DNA of 64,000 nt from Paenalcaligenes suwonensis (lineage in GTDB: Bacteria; Pseudomonadota; Gammaproteobacteria; Burkholderiales; Burkholderiaceae_B). The first letter of the stretch is position 1. Every line of letters begins with the position of its first letter. This document shows positions 18,862 to 31,170 of the stretch, one piece after another. The position numbers and the translations under genes were made by a program. Under the pieces are notes generated by a model, which worked only from the letters and a program-made list of their open reading frames with translations, was not told the origin of the DNA and ran no database searches. The stretch lies in assembly GCF_011290505.1 (NCBI RefSeq), contig NZ_JAANPV010000003.1:330280-394279 (forward strand), in the 5' to 3' direction.

Positions 18862-19509
18862 ATGTTTATGACCAACCACATCTCTGTACTGACTGAGCGT
18901 ATCAATGCGCTGCTGCCCCAAACCCAATGCACGCGTTGCGGCTATGACGCCTGTCTGCCCTATGCCGAAGCCATTGCCCAGAAAGACGAGGCCATTAACC
19001 GCTGCCCTCCTGGTGGCGAAGAAGGCATACAACAACTCGCTGCACTGACGGGTCAAGCAGTACAAGCGTTAAACCCTGAGTGCGGCACCCACGAAGCCCC
19101 TACTGTTGCGTGGATAGACGAAAAGCATTGCATAGGCTGCACGCTCTGTATTCAGGCCTGTCCGGTGGATGCCATCTTAGGTGCAAACAAACGCATGCAC
19201 ACCGTGATTAGCGACCGCTGCACAGGCTGCGACCTCTGTTTAGCCCCCTGTCCGGTAGATTGCATTACCATGCTGCCCGCTAACCGCGAGTGGACGCCTG
19301 AGCTCGCCACCGCAGCTAAGAAGCACTACGAGGCCCGTAGTCAGCGCCTACAACACAAACACGATGAATCAGGCTCTATGGCTAGCCGACTGTTGGCCAA
19401 CAAGCCTAAAGTCGCACTGGAAGCCGATGATCCCGAGCGCCGCAAAGCCAGTATTGCCCAAGCCTTAGCGCAAGCCCGAGCACGCCGCGCCCAACAACCT
19501 ACTTCGTGA
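18862..19509 (+). CDS. RnfB/RsxB-like iron-sulfur protein, soluble form
   Basis: The 215-residue protein resembles the RnfB (RsxB) subunit but lacks the N-terminal membrane helix of the E. coli protein. An N-terminal Fe-S motif ([14 protein letters not shown], with a later CPPGG) is followed by two ferredoxin-type [4Fe-4S] motifs, [14 protein letters not shown] and [14 protein letters not shown]. The tail is basic and Ala-rich (AQARARRAQ). No other rnf gene is nearby. Many betaproteobacteria code such a protein beside nth, as here (7 bp gap). ATG 18868 is an alternative start. Role: electron transfer, partner unknown. Confidence 0.85.
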   Translation: MFMTNHISVLTERINALLPQTQCTRCGYDACLPYAEAIAQKDEAINRCPPGGEEGIQQLAALTGQAVQALNPECGTHEAPTVAWIDEKHCIGCTLCIQACPVDAILGANKRMHTVISDRCTGCDLCLAPCPVDCITMLPANREWTPELATAAKKHYEARSQRLQHKHDESGSMASRLLANKPKVALEADDPERRKASIAQALAQARARRAQQPTS

Positions 19510-19516
19510 GTGCTGC

Positions 19517-20158
19517 ATGAATAACGCTATTCGTACCGAGATCTTCACGCGCTTGCAAGCGGCCAACCCCCACCCCACCACTGAGTTGGAATACGAAAGC
19601 ACCTTCCAACTGTTAATTGCGGTGATTTTGTCGGCCCAAGCCACGGATGTATCGGTCAATATCGCTACGCGACGTTTCTTCCCTACGCATGGTACGGCTA
19701 AAGGTATTTTAGAATTGGGCGAAGAAGGCTTAATGGACAAGATCAAAACCATTGGTCTCTTTAGAACCAAAGCCAAAAATGTGATTCGCACCTGTGAAAT
19801 CTTGCTGGAGAAGTATCAAGGTGAAGTGCCAGCCGATCGCGATAGCTTAGAGGCCCTGCCTGGTGTTGGTAGAAAAACAGCTAACGTAGTGCTTAACACC
19901 GCGTTTGGTTTTCCTACTATTGCCGTGGATACGCACATTTTCCGGGTGAGTAATCGTACGGGTATTGCTAAGGGTAAAAATGTGGTGGAAGTGGAGCAGC
20001 GTTTAGAGCGACTCATTCCTAAGCAGTTTCTACTGGATGCACACCATTGGTTGATCTTGCATGGCCGCTATATTTGCGTGGCGCGTACACCTAAGTGCCC
20101 ACAGTGCGGGATTTCGGATTTGTGTGAGTTTAAAGATAAGACGCCGGTGGGGAAATAA
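19517..20158 (+). CDS. nth: Endonuclease III
   Basis: Bifunctional DNA glycosylase/AP lyase that removes oxidised pyrimidines. The 213-residue protein has the helix-hairpin-helix LPGVGRKTANVV with the catalytic Lys120, and Asp138 in VDTHIFRV, at the same numbers as the E. coli enzyme. The C-terminal [4Fe-4S] cluster motif C-x6-C-x2-C-x5-C is present (CVARTPKCPQCGISDLC). It lies 7 bp after the RnfB-like gene, so it is probably cotranscribed. The first repeat copy begins at its stop codon. Confidence 0.97.
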   Translation: MNNAIRTEIFTRLQAANPHPTTELEYESTFQLLIAVILSAQATDVSVNIATRRFFPTHGTAKGILELGEEGLMDKIKTIGLFRTKAKNVIRTCEILLEKYQGEVPADRDSLEALPGVGRKTANVVLNTAFGFPTIAVDTHIFRVSNRTGIAKGKNVVEVEQRLERLIPKQFLLDAHHWLILHGRYICVARTPKCPQCGISDLCEFKDKTPVGK

Positions 20159-20159
20159 A

Positions 20160-20247
20160 CGGCTGTATCCATCGCACTCGCTGAGGGACTGCGGAACAAC
20201 TTTTTGTGATTTGAGACACCAAATCAAAAAAGTTTTCCTCCGCCTCC
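20160..20247 (+). repeat. Palindromic repeat, type A copy 1 (cassette 1)
   Basis: An 88-bp unit whose core folds as AACTTTTTGTGATTTG / loop AGACAC / CAAATCAAAAAAGTT, with outer GCGGA and TCCGC arms. It begins one base after the nth stop. It matches copy A2 at 86 of 88 positions. A tail containing GGTTTACTGCCC and TTTCTT follows and is shared in form with other copies. Confidence 0.9.
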
Positions 20248-20362
20248 CCGAACAGTCCGCTGTTGATAGGTTTACTGCCCTTTCTTAAGTAACGGTACAG
20301 TGCTATTCGTGTTGTGGATTAACGAGTAGTGGCTTTCCACTTGTAATGTTGCTTCAGGATGA

Positions 20363-20450
20363 CGGCTGTATCCATCGCACTCGCCGAGGGACTGCGGAAC
20401 AACTTTTTGTGATTTGAGATACCAAATCAAAAAAGTTTTCCTCCGCCTCC
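20363..20450 (+). repeat. Palindromic repeat, type A copy 2 (cassette 1)
   Basis: Same orientation as copy 1, starting 203 bp later, with two substitutions. Its tail holds GGGCTTACAGCCC followed by TTTCT, a small terminator-like hairpin (about 20471-20489). Confidence 0.9.
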
Positions 20451-20552
20451 TCCGAGGTATGACAATTGATGGGCTTACAGCCCTTTCTGTAGTGGCTGTG
20501 TTTCTTGCTACAGACATACACACACCGTGAACAGCGACCTATCTAAAAACCG

Positions 20553-20645
20553 CTGCAAGCGACGAGCAAAAGGCGGATGGAAGTGTTTTTTTATTTGGTG
20601 TCTCAAATAAAAAAATACTTTCGCAGCCTTAGCTACGGCAGACAG
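20553..20645 (-). repeat. Palindromic repeat, type B copy 1 (inverted, cassette 1)
   Basis: A 93-bp unit that matches type A in reverse complement. The stem is AAGTGTTTTTTTATTTG / loop GTGTCT / CAAATAAAAAAATACTT, fully paired with one G-U. It is almost identical to copy B2 at 47344. About 165 bp of featureless DNA follow before livF. Confidence 0.9.
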
Positions 20646-20811
20646 TCGTTGATAAGCGGGTGTCACAACCTTAGGCTCATGCAGTCCAGTCATGAGTAAG
20701 TAGGTTTCTACTTTGATGCCCCTCAAAACGGCAACTCCACCATACTAAAACACCCCACGTATTGGACTCTACCAACAGGTGGGGTGCTCTGACAGCAACG
20801 ACAAAAGTCCG

Positions 20812-21585
20812 TTACTGCTCCTGCTTATCCTGCCCTAAACCCAAGTAACTTTCGATAATCCTAGGATCATCGCTAAGCTCTCGTGCAGGCCCTTGCATGA
20901 TCAGCTCAGACGTTTCCAACACATAGCCGTAGTCTGCCACTTGTAAAGCAGCGCGGGCATTTTGCTCTACCAGCAAAATGGATACGCCTGTAGCACGCAA
21001 ACGGCTAATGATCTTGAAAATCTCACGCACCACACGTGGCGCCAAACCCAAGCTAGGCTCGTCTAGCATCAGCACGGTAGGGCGCGCCATCAATGCACGA
21101 CCCACTGCTAACATTTGACGCTCACCACCCGACAAGGTGCCTGCTTGCTGTGTGCGACGTTCTTTTAAACGTGGAAACAACTCGTAGACCTCGTCCATGA
21201 TGCCGCGCCAGTTCGCCACTTTTTGTCTGTGTAGTCTAAAACCACCTAGCAACAGATTATCTTCCACCGACATACTGCTAAATAGCTCTCGACGCTCCGG
21301 CACTAAGGACAAGCCTGCCGCCACACGACGCTCTACACTCCATGCAGAAATGTCGTTGTCTTGTAGCAGCACATTGCCACTACTGCGGCCGTTGGTAGGC
21401 AGCGCCCCCATGATGGCGTTCAGCATGGTGGACTTGCCTGCACCGTTGGCACCAATCACAGTCACGATGCTACCTTTTTCTAGCTTGATAGAGGCATTGT
21501 TCAACGCCCCCACCTTGCCATAGCGGGCAGATAAGCCTTTTACTTCCAGCAGTACAGGAGCTTTATCTTGATTTTCTGTGGTCAT
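20812..21585 (-). CDS. livF: Branched-chain amino acid-type ABC transporter ATPase LivF
   Basis: ATP-binding subunit of a hydrophobic amino-acid uptake (HAAT) transporter at the inner membrane. The 257-residue protein shows Walker A GANGAGKST, signature LSGGERQ, and Walker B VLMLDEPSLGLAP. LVPERRELFSSMSVEDNL is characteristic of LivF. Its ATG overlaps the stop of the upstream livMG gene by one base (TAATG), so translation is coupled. Substrate is not fixed by sequence: leucine/isoleucine/valine, or another amino acid or amide. Confidence 0.94.
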   Translation of the reverse strand: MTTENQDKAPVLLEVKGLSARYGKVGALNNASIKLEKGSIVTVIGANGAGKSTMLNAIMGALPTNGRSSGNVLLQDNDISAWSVERRVAAGLSLVPERRELFSSMSVEDNLLLGGFRLHRQKVANWRGIMDEVYELFPRLKERRTQQAGTLSGGERQMLAVGRALMARPTVLMLDEPSLGLAPRVVREIFKIISRLRATGVSILLVEQNARAALQVADYGYVLETSELIMQGPARELSDDPRIIESYLGLGQDKQEQ

Positions 21586-23429
21586 TACGCGCCCTCTACT
21601 TCTGGCTGTGTTTCATCCACGTCCAGATCTTCATCTAGACCGCCCAAGTACGCTTGCAATACAGCAGGGTTCTGCTGCACTTCTTGCGGCGTGCCTTCAG
21701 CAATACGTGTACCAAAGTCCATCACCACTAAGTGATCCGTTAAGCGCATGACGAAGTCCATATCGTGCTCAACCAACAAGATACTCATACCCTCATCACG
21801 CAGTTGTGACAGCACACGAGCCAACTCTTGTTTTTCCAGGTAACGCAGACCAGCAGCAGGTTCGTCCAACAACAGCAGTACTGGATCAGCGGCCAAGGCA
21901 CGTGCGATTTCTAGAATACGTTGTTGGCCCAAAGCCAAGTTGCCGGCTTCTTCGTACAAGTAATCACCCAAACCTACGCGTATCAATTGCTGCTTTGCAT
22001 CGTGCAGCAATTCAGCTTCGCTGCGTCTGTCCCAATGCAGCAAGGCAGACAAGATACCAACACGACGACGCAAGTGCGCACCCAAGGCCACGTTTTCCAA
22101 CACAGTCATGTCAGGAATTAACTGCACATGCTGAAAGGTACGCGCCATACCCAAACGGGCGATGTCACGTGCTCGTAGTTTCTCGATGGCTTTGCCTGCA
22201 AAACGTACTTCACCACCGCTCAGCGGCAACACCCCACTAATCAAGTTAAAGGTAGTACTTTTACCTGCACCGTTAGGACCGATCAAACCCATGATCTCGC
22301 CCGCTTTGAGTTTGAAACTAATATCGTTTACCGCGACTAAGCCACCAAACTGTTTGCGTGCTTTATCCACTTCTAGTACCAAGGAGCCACGCTCAGGCTT
22401 TGGTCGTTGAGGCAAAGGCTCTGCCTGACGTTGCAACGCATTTTGCACATCGGCCACTACCAACGCTTTGTTGCGAGTGCCTGTAATACGACGCCAGCCC
22501 GCTGACAAGTACGGCCACAAACCTCCGGTGGCATACTGCAACACGAAAATCATTAACAGACCGAACACGATCAGTTCAAAGTTGGTGTCCATCGCAAAAA
22601 ACTTAGGCAACCAGTTTTGAATTTGATCTTTCAGTGTCAGGATCACCGTGGAGCCCAGCACGGCCCCCCATACGCTACCTGCTCCACCCACTACCGCCAT
22701 AAACAGGTATTCAATACTGTAGTTCAGACCAAATGGGCTTGGGCTAACCGCACGTTGAAAGTGTGCGTACAACCAACCCGAAATACACGCCAACACGGCC
22801 GCGTAAACGAAGATGATCGTTTTGTACGCTGGCATATTCACGCCAAAAGATTCCGCCATGTGTTTACCATGACGCAACGCACGAATTGCACGACCAGGGC
22901 GGGAATACAGCAAGTTATGAGTCAGCCACAGCGCCAACAGCAATATCACCCAGATCAGGTAATAAATATGCTTATCTGCCCCTAAGTTCATCCCAAACAG
23001 GCTAAGAGGCTGAATGCCAGAAATACCATCGTGCTGGCCCAAGAAGCTCAAGTTACCAAATAAGTAATACAGTGACAGCGACCACGCGATGGTTCCTAAT
23101 GGCAGATAGTGCCCCGACAAACGCAGGGTAATAATGCCGATCAGGGCAGAAAACACCAAGGTCAAGGCAATGGCCGCCCACAAGCTTACCCAAGGCGATA
23201 ACCCTAAGCATGTGGTCATGTACGCTGTAGTGTAGGCACCAATACCGACGAAGGCCGCCTGACCAAACGAGGTCAAACCACCTACACCGGTTAACAGCAG
23301 TAGACCCAGCACGACTAGGCTGCTCAAGCCTATGTAATTCATTTGTGTGATCCAGAATGGAGGCACTGATCCCACTAAAGGGAACACCGCCAACACCAGC
23401 ACCACGACAGCTAATAACACTCTATTCAT
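21585..23429 (-). CDS. Fused LivM permease and LivG ATPase
   Basis: A 614-residue fusion of two transporter subunits. Residues 1 to about 320 are a LivM-type permease with about 8-9 membrane segments ([54 protein letters not shown]). A linker rich in Gln/Pro/Arg (about 320-350) leads to a LivG-type ATPase with Walker [13 protein letters not shown], signature LALGQQR and Walker [12 protein letters not shown]. There is no stop codon or frame change between the halves. It lies between livH (5 bp gap) and livF (1-base overlap). The fusion ties one ATPase to one permease; the other pair (LivH, LivF) stays separate. Confidence 0.93.
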   Translation of the reverse strand: MNRVLLAVVVLVLAVFPLVGSVPPFWITQMNYIGLSSLVVLGLLLLTGVGGLTSFGQAAFVGIGAYTTAYMTTCLGLSPWVSLWAAIALTLVFSALIGIITLRLSGHYLPLGTIAWSLSLYYLFGNLSFLGQHDGISGIQPLSLFGMNLGADKHIYYLIWVILLLALWLTHNLLYSRPGRAIRALRHGKHMAESFGVNMPAYKTIIFVYAAVLACISGWLYAHFQRAVSPSPFGLNYSIEYLFMAVVGGAGSVWGAVLGSTVILTLKDQIQNWLPKFFAMDTNFELIVFGLLMIFVLQYATGGLWPYLSAGWRRITGTRNKALVVADVQNALQRQAEPLPQRPKPERGSLVLEVDKARKQFGGLVAVNDISFKLKAGEIMGLIGPNGAGKSTTFNLISGVLPLSGGEVRFAGKAIEKLRARDIARLGMARTFQHVQLIPDMTVLENVALGAHLRRRVGILSALLHWDRRSEAELLHDAKQQLIRVGLGDYLYEEAGNLALGQQRILEIARALAADPVLLLLDEPAAGLRYLEKQELARVLSQLRDEGMSILLVEHDMDFVMRLTDHLVVMDFGTRIAEGTPQEVQQNPAVLQAYLGGLDEDLDVDETQPEVEGA

Positions 23430-23434
23430 GATGC

Positions 23435-24472
23435 TTAATCCTCATCCTCTACACCACGCGAACTAAATGAACGCCACAACAGCACGGGGATAATCAAGGT
23501 GAACACAATCACTTCTTTGTAAGCACTGGCCCAGAACGAAGCAAAGGCTTCCAACACACCCACGAATATCGCGCCAATCGCTGTAAGAGGATAACTACCC
23601 AAGCCCCCTACAATGGCTGCCACAAAGCCCTTCAAACCAATCAAAAAGCCAGTGTCGTAATAAATGGTGGTTACCGGAGCAATCAACATACCCGAGAAGG
23701 CACCAATCGCTGCCGCTAGCCCAAAGCTTAATCGGCCTGCCATGATGGTACTAATACCCACTAAGCGCGCACCACGACGGTTTACAGCGGTAGCACGCAA
23801 AGCACGGCCATACAGCGTACGACCGAAGAAAATCCATAGGCCGGTAATCAATATCGCGCACGATAGCAACACAAAGATGGTTTGTGCTGACCAGCTCATC
23901 TCGCCCACCATGACCTGCCCCTCTAGGAAAGCTGGTGTACGCCACCCTTCTGCACCAAAGAACACTAAGCCCAAACCAGTGAGTGCAAAGTGAACGGCAA
24001 CAGAGGTGATTAACAACACCAACACGCTAGATTCCGACAAACGCTGATACACCAAACGGTGCAGCATAGGTCCTAGAGGAACCACAATCGCTAAGGCATA
24101 AAGCACGGACAACCACAGAGGCACCGTACCGCCCACCATATAGGGGCTTAGCAGATACAGCACAGCGGGCAACACTAAAGTCCATGCTACGGTACGCCAA
24201 AAACCGTCGAAGGCCTTATTGCGTATCGCGCTAAACAATTCCAACAAAAACACCAATACGCCAGCTATTAATAGCAGCTTCAGCGTTCCTGGCTCCCGCC
24301 CGTTAATTATGAAGGCCAACGTTAAGGCTCCATAGGTGACGAACTCACCCTGCGGGATAAAAATAACGCGTGTTACGGTAAAGACCAGAACCAGCGCCAA
24401 GCCCAACAATGCGTAGATCGCACCATTAAGCAGCCCGTCCTGCAATAAAATCAGAACTATTGTGCTGTCCAT
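23435..24472 (-). CDS. livH: Branched-chain amino acid-type ABC permease LivH
   Basis: Integral inner-membrane permease of the same HAAT transporter. The 345-residue protein has about 8-10 hydrophobic helices. GLLNGAIYALLGLALVLVFTVTRVIFIPQGEFV at the start and RAVNRRGARLVGI-like and AAIVGGLGSYPLTAIGA segments further on are typical for LivH. It is some 40-50 residues longer than the E. coli protein, with extra helices between about 50 and 125. It follows livK by 104 bp containing a hairpin, which may lower expression of the permease relative to the binding protein. Confidence 0.93.
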   Translation of the reverse strand: MDSTIVLILLQDGLLNGAIYALLGLALVLVFTVTRVIFIPQGEFVTYGALTLAFIINGREPGTLKLLLIAGVLVFLLELFSAIRNKAFDGFWRTVAWTLVLPAVLYLLSPYMVGGTVPLWLSVLYALAIVVPLGPMLHRLVYQRLSESSVLVLLITSVAVHFALTGLGLVFFGAEGWRTPAFLEGQVMVGEMSWSAQTIFVLLSCAILITGLWIFFGRTLYGRALRATAVNRRGARLVGISTIMAGRLSFGLAAAIGAFSGMLIAPVTTIYYDTGFLIGLKGFVAAIVGGLGSYPLTAIGAIFVGVLEAFASFWASAYKEVIVFTLIIPVLLWRSFSSRGVEDED

Positions 24473-24518
24473 AGCCTTACACCATCAGTACAGGAATTTT
24501 CAATCATAACTACACCAA

Positions 24519-24546
24519 AACGGCAGGAGCATACGCCCCTGCCGTT
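24519..24546 (-). promoter_or_regulatory. Intercistronic hairpin between livK and livH
   Basis: AACGGCAGG (24519-24527) and CCTGCCGTT (24538-24546) form a 9-bp stem with a 10-base loop. On the minus strand only TT follows, so it is at best a partial terminator. It could protect the livK message end, a known way to make more binding protein than permease. Confidence 0.65.
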
Positions 24547-24576
24547 AGTTCAGAAGCCTAAAAATCTGTATTCTTA

Positions 24577-25743
24577 TTACAGATCAGGCTGGTAAGTCCA
24601 TTTGCCGTCAACTACTTTCACCATAACGCGAGCACGCTCATCCAAACCGGAGTGATCGGTTTCTGTCATGTTGAAAACACCTTGAGAGGCGGACAAGTCT
24701 TTTACCGCTTCGATTGCATCACGCAATGCTTGGCGGAACTCTACTGTACCTGGCTTAGCACCGCTTTCCAGCGCAACAGGAATAGCAGCCACTACTAATT
24801 GCCCTGCATCCCACATATGACCACCAAAGGTGTTGGTGGTACCGGCACCGTATTTAGCTTCGTACACGGTCTGGTAAGCTTTAGCAGAAACCTTAGCAGG
24901 GTGATCATCAGGCAACTGATCCACCACTAGCAATGGACCGCTTGGCAAAATGATGCCTTCACAGTCACGGCCACATACGCGCAGTACGTCGTTGTTGGCG
25001 GAACCATGTGTGTGATAGATCTGACCAGCAAAACCACGGTTTTTCAATTCACGCTGAGGCAGAGCAACAGGCGTACCTGCAGCGCCGATCAACACGGCAT
25101 CCGGTTTGCTTGCCAGCAGTTTCAGGATTTGTCCTGTCACACTGGTGTCGTTACGGTTATAACGCTCGGCGGAAACAACCGAAATGCCTTTGGCTTCAGC
25201 GGCTTTACGCATTACGTCTAACCAACCATCACCGTAGGCATCGTTAAAACCGATAAAGCCCAAGGTTTTAACGCCTTGTTTTTCCATGGTGGCAGCCAAA
25301 CCTTCGGCCATCAACAAGTCGTTTTGTGGGGTTTTAAATACCCACTTACGAGCACCTTCCATAGGCTCGATGATGCTGGCGTTGGCCGCCACACTAATCA
25401 TCGGCACTTGGTTTTCTGCAACCACGTCGATCATGGCCAAAGAACCTGGAGTGGCTGATGTACCCAGCACCACATCCACGTTATCTTCCGTTACCAATTT
25501 ACGGGTATTACGCACTGCTTGTGTAGTGTCAGTGGCATCATCCAGCACCACATACACCACTTTCTCTCCTGCTACTTCAGTAGGCAACAAACTGACTGTA
25601 TCGCGCTCAGGAATACCCAACGATGCCGCTGGACCTGTGGAAGATACGGTTACGCCCACTTTAACTTGAGCTGAAGCAGCCAAAGGAAATGCTAGGGCAA
25701 TTGCCCCTGCCACCATTGCGCGACGCAAAACTCTATACGACAT
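24577..25743 (-). CDS. livK: Periplasmic amino acid-binding protein LivK-type
   Basis: Substrate-binding subunit of the HAAT transporter. A signal peptide with basic start, hydrophobic core and an ASA cleavage motif (near residue 25) precedes a type I periplasmic binding protein of about 360 residues. VGVTVSSTGPAASLGIPERDTVSLLP and GFIGFNDAYGDGWLDVM are typical. Two cysteines (CGRDCEG, about 252-256) could form a disulfide. GGGGG lies 6-10 nt before the ATG. It is first in the livK-H-MG-F operon. The ligand is inferred only by family. Confidence 0.93.
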   Translation of the reverse strand: MSYRVLRRAMVAGAIALAFPLAASAQVKVGVTVSSTGPAASLGIPERDTVSLLPTEVAGEKVVYVVLDDATDTTQAVRNTRKLVTEDNVDVVLGTSATPGSLAMIDVVAENQVPMISVAANASIIEPMEGARKWVFKTPQNDLLMAEGLAATMEKQGVKTLGFIGFNDAYGDGWLDVMRKAAEAKGISVVSAERYNRNDTSVTGQILKLLASKPDAVLIGAAGTPVALPQRELKNRGFAGQIYHTHGSANNDVLRVCGRDCEGIILPSGPLLVVDQLPDDHPAKVSAKAYQTVYEAKYGAGTTNTFGGHMWDAGQLVVAAIPVALESGAKPGTVEFRQALRDAIEAVKDLSASQGVFNMTETDHSGLDERARVMVKVVDGKWTYQPDL

Positions 25744-25798
25744 CTCAGCCCCCTTTGCATGACTAAATTAGACGGAATTGTTATATAAAAAACGGTTG

Positions 25799-25804
25799 AT
25801 TATA
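25799..25804 (-). promoter_or_regulatory. Candidate promoter -10 of the liv operon
   Basis: A perfect TATAAT on the minus strand lies 56 bp before the livK ATG; the -35 is weak. A second candidate, TTGCAT-N16-TAAATT, lies slightly further upstream. The adjacent TGATCA palindrome might be part of an operator. Confidence 0.45.
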
Positions 25805-25920
25805 TCGTGATCATTACAATTTATCGCCTAGTAAATACCATGCAAGCTTATACGACACTACAATTACGCATACACTATGCGCTATAGTTTTGGCCGCTAG
25901 TCTCCCACAAGGTATTCGAT

Positions 25921-26325
25921 GTGAACAAAATACGTAAAACGCCAGAGCAATGGCGTGCTCAACTTTCTCCTGAAGCTTATTATGTGACGCGTGAACACGG
26001 TACAGAGCGCCCCTACAGTGGCCAGTACTGGAACAGCACTACGCCGGGAATTTATCGCTGCGTTGGTTGTCATACTCCTTTGTTTGCTTCTGACACTAAA
26101 TTCGATGCTGGTTGCGGTTGGCCCAGTTATTTTGATGCGATTAATCCCGATAACGTACGCGAAGAGGTAGATACCTCACACGGCATGGTACGTACCGAGA
26201 TTTTATGCAATGTGTGCGATGCGCATTTGGGCCATGTATTTCCTGATGGCCCTCCTCCAACTGGTCTACGCTACTGTATTAATTCGGTTGCTTTGACTTT
26301 TGAGCCCGAGTCCGACTTATCATGA
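25921..26325 (+). CDS. msrB: Peptide-methionine (R)-S-oxide reductase MsrB
   Basis: Repairs methionine-R-sulfoxide in oxidised proteins; cytosolic. The 134-residue protein has a structural zinc site (Cys47, Cys50, Cys96, Cys99) and the catalytic Cys119 in LRYCINS. The [11 protein letters not shown] and [10 protein letters not shown] motifs are conserved. It starts at GTG 25921, with AAGG 8-9 nt upstream; an ATG two bases earlier is out of frame. Its stop overlaps the yciB start (ATGA). Confidence 0.96.
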   Translation: MNKIRKTPEQWRAQLSPEAYYVTREHGTERPYSGQYWNSTTPGIYRCVGCHTPLFASDTKFDAGCGWPSYFDAINPDNVREEVDTSHGMVRTEILCNVCDAHLGHVFPDGPPPTGLRYCINSVALTFEPESDLS

Positions 26326-26882
26326 AAAAACTTTTGTTCGACCTGTTCCCCCTGATTTTATTTTTTATTGCTTTCCGCAAATTTGATTTGTATGTAGCAA
26401 CTGGGGTAACGATGGCGGCGGTAGCCGTGCAAATCATCTGGCTCAAAATACGTCAACGCACGATTGAAGCCATGCACTGGATCAACCTCGCCATCATTAT
26501 GGTGTTTGGTGGTGCCACCTTATTGTTTCAAAATGATGCTTTCATCAAATGGAAACCCACCGTTCTGTATTGGATTTTCGCTGCCGTACTATTGGGTAGC
26601 CGCTTGATCATGCAACGCAACCTGATGCAGAAACTCATGGGCGCACAAGTCTCACTCCCCACTGCGGTATGGGACAAACTCAATTACAGTTGGGTGCTCT
26701 TTTTTATTGTTTCAGGCGCGCTTAATCTTTACATTGCTTTTTCGGGCCAGTTTTCTGAAGAGCAGTGGGTTAGTTTTAAAGCCTTTGGGCTATTAGGGCT
26801 GCTGGTAATTTTTGCTATTGGCCAATCCATTTGGCTAGCCAAGCACATCAAAGCTCCAGCCGCTAACGATGACCACGTTTAA
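26322..26882 (+). CDS. yciB: Septation protein A / YciB family membrane protein
   Basis: Inner-membrane protein linked to cell division and envelope synthesis. The 186-residue protein opens [17 protein letters not shown], the family start, and has about five membrane helices. The conserved [20 protein letters not shown] and [12 protein letters not shown] segments are present. It overlaps msrB by four bases and is followed by bolA after 18 bp. The msrB/yciB/bolA/isomerase order recurs in betaproteobacteria. Confidence 0.95.
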   Translation: MKKLLFDLFPLILFFIAFRKFDLYVATGVTMAAVAVQIIWLKIRQRTIEAMHWINLAIIMVFGGATLLFQNDAFIKWKPTVLYWIFAAVLLGSRLIMQRNLMQKLMGAQVSLPTAVWDKLNYSWVLFFIVSGALNLYIAFSGQFSEEQWVSFKAFGLLGLLVIFAIGQSIWLAKHIKAPAANDDHV

Positions 26883-26900
26883 CAGGGCCATTTATTCGTT

Positions 26901-27167
26901 ATGAACGTTACAGAACGCATAGAAGAACTTACCCGCCGTTTGGCCGATCTAGAAGCCACGCACCTAGAAGTCATTGATGAGTCGCACTTGCACGCCGGTC
27001 ATGCCGGTGCCAAAGGTGGCGCTTCGCACTTCAAACTGATCATAAGTTCACCAAAATTTACGGGGCTAACTACACTCGCGCGCCACCGCCTTGTGTATGA
27101 TCGAGTTACTGACCTGATGCCTCATCCTATTCATGCGCTATCCATACAGGCTAGCACTAACTCTTAA
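26901..27167 (+). CDS. BolA family protein
   Basis: Small class II KH-fold protein that works with monothiol glutaredoxins in Fe-S handling or stress morphology. The product is 88 residues. The HAGHAGAKGGASHFKLIISSPKFTG region is the BolA core with its conserved histidines, followed by ARHRLVYDRVTDLM and HALSI. It lies between yciB and a parvulin isomerase, 12 bp before the latter. It may be BolA or a paralogue such as IbaG; the HAGH motif favours BolA. Confidence 0.92.
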   Translation: MNVTERIEELTRRLADLEATHLEVIDESHLHAGHAGAKGGASHFKLIISSPKFTGLTTLARHRLVYDRVTDLMPHPIHALSIQASTNS

Positions 27168-27179
27168 CAAAGGATTCAC

Positions 27180-27956
27180 ATGAAACGATTTGCCGCAATT
27201 ATGTTGACCTGCGCGATGGCTGTACCGGTGTACGCGCAAAACGCTGCAACCGTTAATGGCAAGCCCATTCCACAAAAATCCGTGGATGACTTCATTGCTC
27301 TGTTAATAGAGCAAGGCGCCCAAGACAGCCCAGAGCTACGTGAACAAGTAAAGCAAGAAATCATCGGCCGCACCATCATGGTACAAGCTGCTGAAGCTGC
27401 CGGCATCGCTAATCAACCTGCTGTTAACCAAGAGATCGAACTGGCTAAGCAAGGCATCATGATTCGTGCGTTGATGTCCGACTACCTGAAGAAAAACCCC
27501 GTTACTGACGCTCAAGTTGCTGCCGAGTACGAAGTACTGAAAAAACAAGAAGCAGGCAAACAAGAATACCGTGTGCGCCATATCCTGTTGGAAAACGAAG
27601 ACCAAGCCAAAAGCGTTTTGGCTGATCTGAAATCCAAGAAAACCACCTTTGAGGATGCTGCTAAACAGTACTCCAAAGACCCAGGCTCTGCGGCTCGTGG
27701 TGGCGACTTAGGTTGGTCTGCATCGTCTAGCTATGTAGCACCATTTGCTAATGCCGTTAACACTCAGAAAAAAGGCGAGCTGAGTGCTGCGCCCGTACAA
27801 TCTGACTTCGGTTGGCACATTCTGGTGGTAGAAGACAGCCGTCCTATTACCTTCCCAGAGCTGAACGACGTGAAAGATCAGATCGCTGAAATGATGCGTC
27901 AAACCAAGTTGGAACAGTACCAACAGTCGTTGATGCAAAACGCTAAAATTGACTAA
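27180..27956 (+). CDS. Periplasmic parvulin-type peptidyl-prolyl isomerase
   Basis: A 258-residue secreted foldase. The signal peptide is MKRFAAIMLTCAMAVPVYAQ with cleavage near residue 20. A SurA-N-like helical part (about 25-130) is followed by a parvulin domain (about 133-225: VRHILLENEDQA, FEDAAKQYSKDPGSAARGGDLGW, FGWHILVVED) and a C-terminal helix. It probably assists folding of envelope proteins. It closes the msrB-yciB-bolA group and ends in a strong terminator. Confidence 0.92.
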   Translation: MKRFAAIMLTCAMAVPVYAQNAATVNGKPIPQKSVDDFIALLIEQGAQDSPELREQVKQEIIGRTIMVQAAEAAGIANQPAVNQEIELAKQGIMIRALMSDYLKKNPVTDAQVAAEYEVLKKQEAGKQEYRVRHILLENEDQAKSVLADLKSKKTTFEDAAKQYSKDPGSAARGGDLGWSASSSYVAPFANAVNTQKKGELSAAPVQSDFGWHILVVEDSRPITFPELNDVKDQIAEMMRQTKLEQYQQSLMQNAKID

Positions 27957-27969
27957 GCGTTCGTGCTAC

Positions 27970-28007
27970 ACATAAAAAAAGCTGGCCTAGGCCAGCTTTT
28001 TTTATGT
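27970..28007. terminator. Bidirectional terminator, 38-bp perfect palindrome
   Basis: Centred on CCTAGG, each half is 19 bases: an A7 run, GCTGGCC, and the complementary T7 run. It lies between the convergent isomerase gene and ligA, about 10 bp from each stop, so it can end both transcripts. Confidence 0.95.
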
Positions 28008-28016
28008 CCTCATGAT

Positions 28017-31132
<3,116 letters not shown>

Positions 31133-31170
31133 TACGCCATCCGTATCCGAAAAAATCGTTAACCTGCCCG

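Noticed and set aside
20160..20645. Possible CRISPR array
   Set aside because: The repeats are about 90 bp, three per site, one inverted, with homologous spacers; no cas genes are near.
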